A stretch of DNA of 64,000 nucleotides, taken from assembly GCA_046293075.1 (NCBI GenBank), contig JBKBPL010000024.1, forward strand, positions 1-64,000, in the 5' to 3' direction. This stretch comes from Ga0077530 sp046293075. Its GTDB lineage: Bacteria; Pseudomonadota; Alphaproteobacteria; Rhizobiales; Hyphomicrobiaceae. A program made the translations under genes and the position numbers. A model generated the notes under the pieces. That model was not told the DNA's origin and made no database searches. It saw only the letters and a program-made list of their open reading frames with translations. Positions 60,683 through 64,000 of the stretch are shown here, in pieces. Each line of letters opens with the position of its first letter. Position 1 is the first letter of the stretch.

Positions 60683-61705
60683 ATGCCCGCCGCCGAGCTC
60701 AAGCGCCTCGTCCAGAAAGTCTCGACCGGCGCCACACTGAGCACTGATGAGATCCGTTCGGCCCTCGAGATCATGACCGAGGGGCACGCCACGCCGGCGC
60801 AGATGGGGGCCTTCCTGATGGCGCTGCGCGTACGCGGCGAGACCGTCGAGGAGATCACCGGCGCCGCACAGATGATGCGTGCGCGCATGAGGCGGGTGAT
60901 GGCGCCTCCTGGCGCGGTCGACATCGTCGGCACGGGCGGCGACAGCCACGGCACCTACAATGTCTCGACCTGCGCCAGCCTCGTCGCTGCAGGCGCCGGG
61001 CTCAAGATCGCCAAGCACGGCAACCGCTCGGTCTCCTCGATTTCGGGCGCCTCGGACGTGCTCGGCGCGCTCGGCGTCAAGCTGGATGTGGGGCCCGATG
61101 TCGTCACCCGGGCCATCGAAACCGCCGGCGTCGGCTTTATGTGGGCGCCCATGCACCACCCGGCGATGAAGCACTGGGCGCCGATCCGCGCCGAGCTCGG
61201 CATCCGCACCATCTTCAACCTGCTTGGGCCGATCTCCAATCCGGCGGGCGTGACGCGGCAGGTGCTCGGCGTGTTCTCGCGCGAGTGGGTCGAGCCGATC
61301 GCGCATGTACTGGCGAACCTCGGCGCCGAGCACGTCTGGGTCGTCCATGGCCATGACGGGCTCGACGAGCTGACGACGACCGGCGCCACGACCGTCGCCG
61401 AGCTCAAGGATGGCACGATCACCGTGTTCGAGGTGACGCCCGCCGATGCCGGCCTGCCACCCGCAAAGCTCGCCGATCTCAAGGGCGGTGATGCCGCGAC
61501 CAACGCCGCCGCGATCCGCGCGCTCCTGGCTGGCGCCACGGGCCCTTTCCGCGACATCGTCCTGCTGAACACGGCGGCGGCGCTGATCGTTGGCGGCAAG
61601 GCTGCGAGCCTGACGGACGGCGTGGCCCTCGCCGTTCACGCGATCGAATCCGGTGCCGCCCGTACTGCGCTCGACCGGCTGATCCAGGTTACGAATGCGG
61701 CCTGA
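60683..61705 (+). CDS. trpD: Anthranilate phosphoribosyltransferase
   Basis: Attaches PRPP to anthranilate in tryptophan synthesis (340 residues). The glycine-rich PRPP motif VDIVGTGGDSHGTYNVST and KHGNRSVSSISGASDVLGAL are diagnostic, with MHHPAMKHWAPIRAELGIRT and FNLLGPISNPAGVTRQVLGV. ATG 60683 is chosen; a TTG frame start at 60650 lies inside the trpG end. Together with trpG it forms the usual alphaproteobacterial trpGD pair, normally followed by trpC, but here by putA on the other strand. Confidence 0.96.
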   Translation: MPAAELKRLVQKVSTGATLSTDEIRSALEIMTEGHATPAQMGAFLMALRVRGETVEEITGAAQMMRARMRRVMAPPGAVDIVGTGGDSHGTYNVSTCASLVAAGAGLKIAKHGNRSVSSISGASDVLGALGVKLDVGPDVVTRAIETAGVGFMWAPMHHPAMKHWAPIRAELGIRTIFNLLGPISNPAGVTRQVLGVFSREWVEPIAHVLANLGAEHVWVVHGHDGLDELTTTGATTVAELKDGTITVFEVTPADAGLPPAKLADLKGGDAATNAAAIRALLAGATGPFRDIVLLNTAAALIVGGKAASLTDGVALAVHAIESGAARTALDRLIQVTNAA

Positions 61706-61710
61706 GCGGC

Positions 61711-64000
61711 TCAGCTCTTGTCGAGGCCCAGCAGCTCGACGTTGCCGCCCGTCGCGGTGATGTCCGTCGAGCGCACGCGCTCCGTTGCAAAGCGGACGAG
61801 GTAGTGTGGCCCGCCTGCCTTGGGCCCGGTGCCCGAGAGACCTTCGCCACCGAAGGGCTGCACGCCGACCACCGCACCGATCTGATTGCGATTGACGTAG
61901 AGATTGCCGACACGGGCGTGCTCCGCCACGTAGTCGGCGACCGCGCCGATGCGGCTGTGCAGGCCGAGCGTCAGGCCGTAGCCCGTCGCGTTGATGGCTT
62001 TGATGACGTGATCGAGGTGGCCGCTTGCGAAGCGCACCACGTGCAGGATCGGCCCGAACACCTCACGCTCGACGATGTCCAGGCGATCGATGGCATAGGC
62101 GGCCGGCGTCACAAACGTGCCGGCGCGGCACGCCGCCGGCAGCGGCGGATCGATCAGCTCGCGCGCGCCACGACGCATGGCAAGCTTGTGCGCCTCGAGC
62201 ATGGACTGTGCGTCCTCGTCGATCACCGGCCCGATATCGGTCGCATAGTCGAGCGGATCGCCGACCGCCAGCTCCGCAATTGCCCCCGTCAGCATCTCGG
62301 TGACGGGATCGGCGATCTCCTCCTGCAGGAACAGCACGCGCGCCGCCGAGCAGCGCTGCCCGGCCGAGTCGAAAGCCGAGCGCACGGCGTCGCGCACGAC
62401 CTGCTCGGCGAGCGCGCTGCTGTCGGCGATCATCGCATTAATGCCGCCGGTCTCGGCAATAAAGGGAACGATCGCACCGCGCCGGTCTGCGAGCGTCTTC
62501 TGGATCGCCCAGGCTGTATCGTTCGAGCCTGTGAAGGCTATGCCGGCGATGCGCGGGTCCCGCGAGAGCGACGCGCCCACACTGCCATCCCCAGGGAGGA
62601 GATGGAGGACGTCTCCAGGAATGCCGGCAGCGTGCAGCAGCTCGCACGCAAGGAAGGCCGTGACGGGCGTCTGCTCGGCGGGCTTGGCAACAACGGTATT
62701 GCCTGCTGCCAACGCGGCCGCCACCTGTCCCGTAAAGATCGCGAGCGGAAAGTTCCACGGCGAAATGCAGGCAAAGACGCCGCGACCGCACAGCTCGATC
62801 GTATTGCGCTCGCCCGTCGGCCCCGGCAGCACCGTGGGACCGGCAAACTGCCGCCGCGCCTCGCTCGCGTAGTAGCGCAGGAAATCGACGGCCTCGCGCA
62901 CCTCGCCGAGGGCGGCGTCGAGTGTCTTGCCGGCCTCGCGCACGACCACGCCCATGAGGCGCGCGCGGTCGCGCTCCATGAGATCGGCGGCCTTTTCGAG
63001 GAGCGCCGCACGCGCCGGGCCGCCGCGCCGGTCCCAGCCGTGCATGGCCTGGCTCGCGCTCGCAATCGCGCGTTCGACTTGATCGGGTGTGGCTTCGAGT
63101 ACGGTGCCGATGCGCCGGCGGCGGTCGTGCGGGCAAAGCACCAGCCGCGCCGCCTCACCCCCGATCATCGCTTTCCCGTCGATGATTGGGCCAGCCGTGA
63201 AGTCGACCGCAAGCGCGGCGTTGATCTCGCTGAGCAGCGCCGCGCGCGTTGCGGGCTCAGCGAGCGCAAGGCCGGCACTGTTGCGCCGTCCCGGCCCGAG
63301 GATTGCAGCCGGCAGAGGAATACGCAGATTCTCCGCGATGCGGCCCGCCTGCCAGAGAGCCTCCGTGGTCTCCACGGGATCACGCACGATCTCTGCTGCG
63401 GGCATGTCGTCATCGGCAAGGCGATTGACGAAGGACGTGTTGGCGCCATTCTCAAGCAGGCGCCGAACGAGGTAGGCGAGCAGATCCTCGTGTGCCCCAA
63501 CGGGCGCGTAGATGCGGCAACGACGCGCGAGGCCGGTCCTGCTCACGACCTCCTCATAGAGCGCCTCGCCCATGCCGTGCAGGCGCTGCAGCTCGAAGGG
63601 CAGCGCGCCGCCGGCCGCGTGCGCGGCCGCGATCGTGTGGGCGTTGTGGGTCGCAAGCTGCGGATAGAAGGATCGCGTCTCGCTCAGCAGGAAGCGCAGG
63701 CACGCAAGGTAGGAGACATCGGTGTGCGTCTTCGCGGTGAAGACGGGATAGCCCGGCAGTCCGCGCTCCTGTGCGAGCTTGATCTCGCTGTCCCAATAGG
63801 CGCCCTTCACGAGACGCACCGGGATCATCCGCCGCGTTGTCTCGCCGAGGCGCTTCAGCCAGCGCAGCACCGGGATCGCGCGCTTGCCATAGGCCTGCAC
63901 GGCAAGGCCGAGGCCCGGCCAGCCGGCCAGCTCCGGCGCGTGCAGCAGGCGCTCGAACAGCATCAGTGTCGGATCCAGGCGATCCTGCTCCTCTGCATCA
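61711..64000 (-). CDS. putA: Bifunctional proline dehydrogenase/P5C dehydrogenase PutA, 3' part
   Basis: About 762 C-terminal residues; the frame runs off the window edge in phase, the first readable segment being DAEEQDRLDPTLMLFERLLH. Residues up to about 200 finish the proline dehydrogenase barrel (RMIPVRLVKGAYWDSEIKLA, YPVFTAKTHTDVSYLACLRF, GANTSFVNRLADDDMPAAEI). The aldehyde dehydrogenase domain follows, with FACISPWNFPLAIFTGQVAA, ETGGINAMI and the nucleophile in SAGQRCSAARVLFLQEE. The protein stops soon after VQPFGGEGLSGTGPKAGGPH, so it lacks the long C-terminal extension of some PutA proteins. It oxidises proline to glutamate. Confidence 0.95.
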   Translation of the reverse strand, partial: DAEEQDRLDPTLMLFERLLHAPELAGWPGLGLAVQAYGKRAIPVLRWLKRLGETTRRMIPVRLVKGAYWDSEIKLAQERGLPGYPVFTAKTHTDVSYLACLRFLLSETRSFYPQLATHNAHTIAAAHAAGGALPFELQRLHGMGEALYEEVVSRTGLARRCRIYAPVGAHEDLLAYLVRRLLENGANTSFVNRLADDDMPAAEIVRDPVETTEALWQAGRIAENLRIPLPAAILGPGRRNSAGLALAEPATRAALLSEINAALAVDFTAGPIIDGKAMIGGEAARLVLCPHDRRRRIGTVLEATPDQVERAIASASQAMHGWDRRGGPARAALLEKAADLMERDRARLMGVVVREAGKTLDAALGEVREAVDFLRYYASEARRQFAGPTVLPGPTGERNTIELCGRGVFACISPWNFPLAIFTGQVAAALAAGNTVVAKPAEQTPVTAFLACELLHAAGIPGDVLHLLPGDGSVGASLSRDPRIAGIAFTGSNDTAWAIQKTLADRRGAIVPFIAETGGINAMIADSSALAEQVVRDAVRSAFDSAGQRCSAARVLFLQEEIADPVTEMLTGAIAELAVGDPLDYATDIGPVIDEDAQSMLEAHKLAMRRGARELIDPPLPAACRAGTFVTPAAYAIDRLDIVEREVFGPILHVVRFASGHLDHVIKAINATGYGLTLGLHSRIGAVADYVAEHARVGNLYVNRNQIGAVVGVQPFGGEGLSGTGPKAGGPHYLVRFATERVRSTDITATGGNVELLGLDKS

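Overview
The window is one contiguous piece of a high-GC chromosome with a single 10-N assembly gap at 27806-27815. Family content points to an alphaproteobacterium, most likely Hyphomicrobiales (Rhizobiales). The signs are an infB-rbfA-truB block, a Porin_2-type porin, a bifunctional PutA, a perfect TTAA-N7-TTAA (CtrA-type) site, and short intergenic hairpin repeats of the kind common in rhizobial genomes. The order-level call is an inference. I saw no rRNA, tRNA, CRISPR array, transposase or phage gene.

Layout. 1-1954: end of infB, then rbfA and truB. 2304-5875: a MacA/MacB-type efflux operon. 5882-8467: penicillin-binding protein 1A on the minus strand. 8747-14248: a carboxymuconolactone-decarboxylase-like protein, a class III aminotransferase, a DUF1499 protein, and a minus-strand trio of MBL hydrolase, class D beta-lactamase and ETHE1-like persulfide dioxygenase. 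14422-17085: an HMG-CoA-synthase-like/DUF35 fusion followed by a thiolase. 17063-18447: a divergent XRE regulator and small membrane protein. 18467-21495: a minus-strand operon of GST, AhpD-like protein, phosphodiesterase and macrodomain protein. 21562-25561: methylmalonate-semialdehyde dehydrogenase, zinc alcohol dehydrogenase and a D-2-hydroxyacid dehydrogenase.

25632-37227 is the most accessory part. It holds a porin, an orphan curlin-like pair around the assembly gap, a stand-alone RuBisCO-activase-like AAA protein, a ferredoxin reductase, DNA polymerase IV, a gene broken by an amber codon, a block of hairpin repeats, and a two-gene cassette (32587-37227). The cassette encodes an 1143-residue AAA plus HerA/FtsK-type double ATPase and an unrecognised partner with a predicted C-terminal winged-helix-like region. 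It is the best candidate here for an undescribed system.

37840-52973 is mostly housekeeping: CAP-domain lipoprotein, enolase, purF, a DUF4387/AtuA/SDR operon, serS, an overlooked 58-residue protein behind a 12-bp palindrome, dut, coaBC, purL, and small secreted or stress-type proteins. 53044-64000 holds an SRPBCC protein, a ketopantoate-reductase-like enzyme with a PEP-mutase/isocitrate-lyase-family enzyme, a SixA-type phosphatase, a GT25 glycosyltransferase, an FkbM methyltransferase, homocysteine S-methyltransferase, a TetR regulator with a near-perfect operator against its own start, trpG-trpD, and the 3' part of putA running off the window.

Several convergent gene pairs share GC-rich hairpins without clear U-tracts. 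Start codons were set from Shine-Dalgarno spacing and family N-termini, and alternatives are given where they matter.
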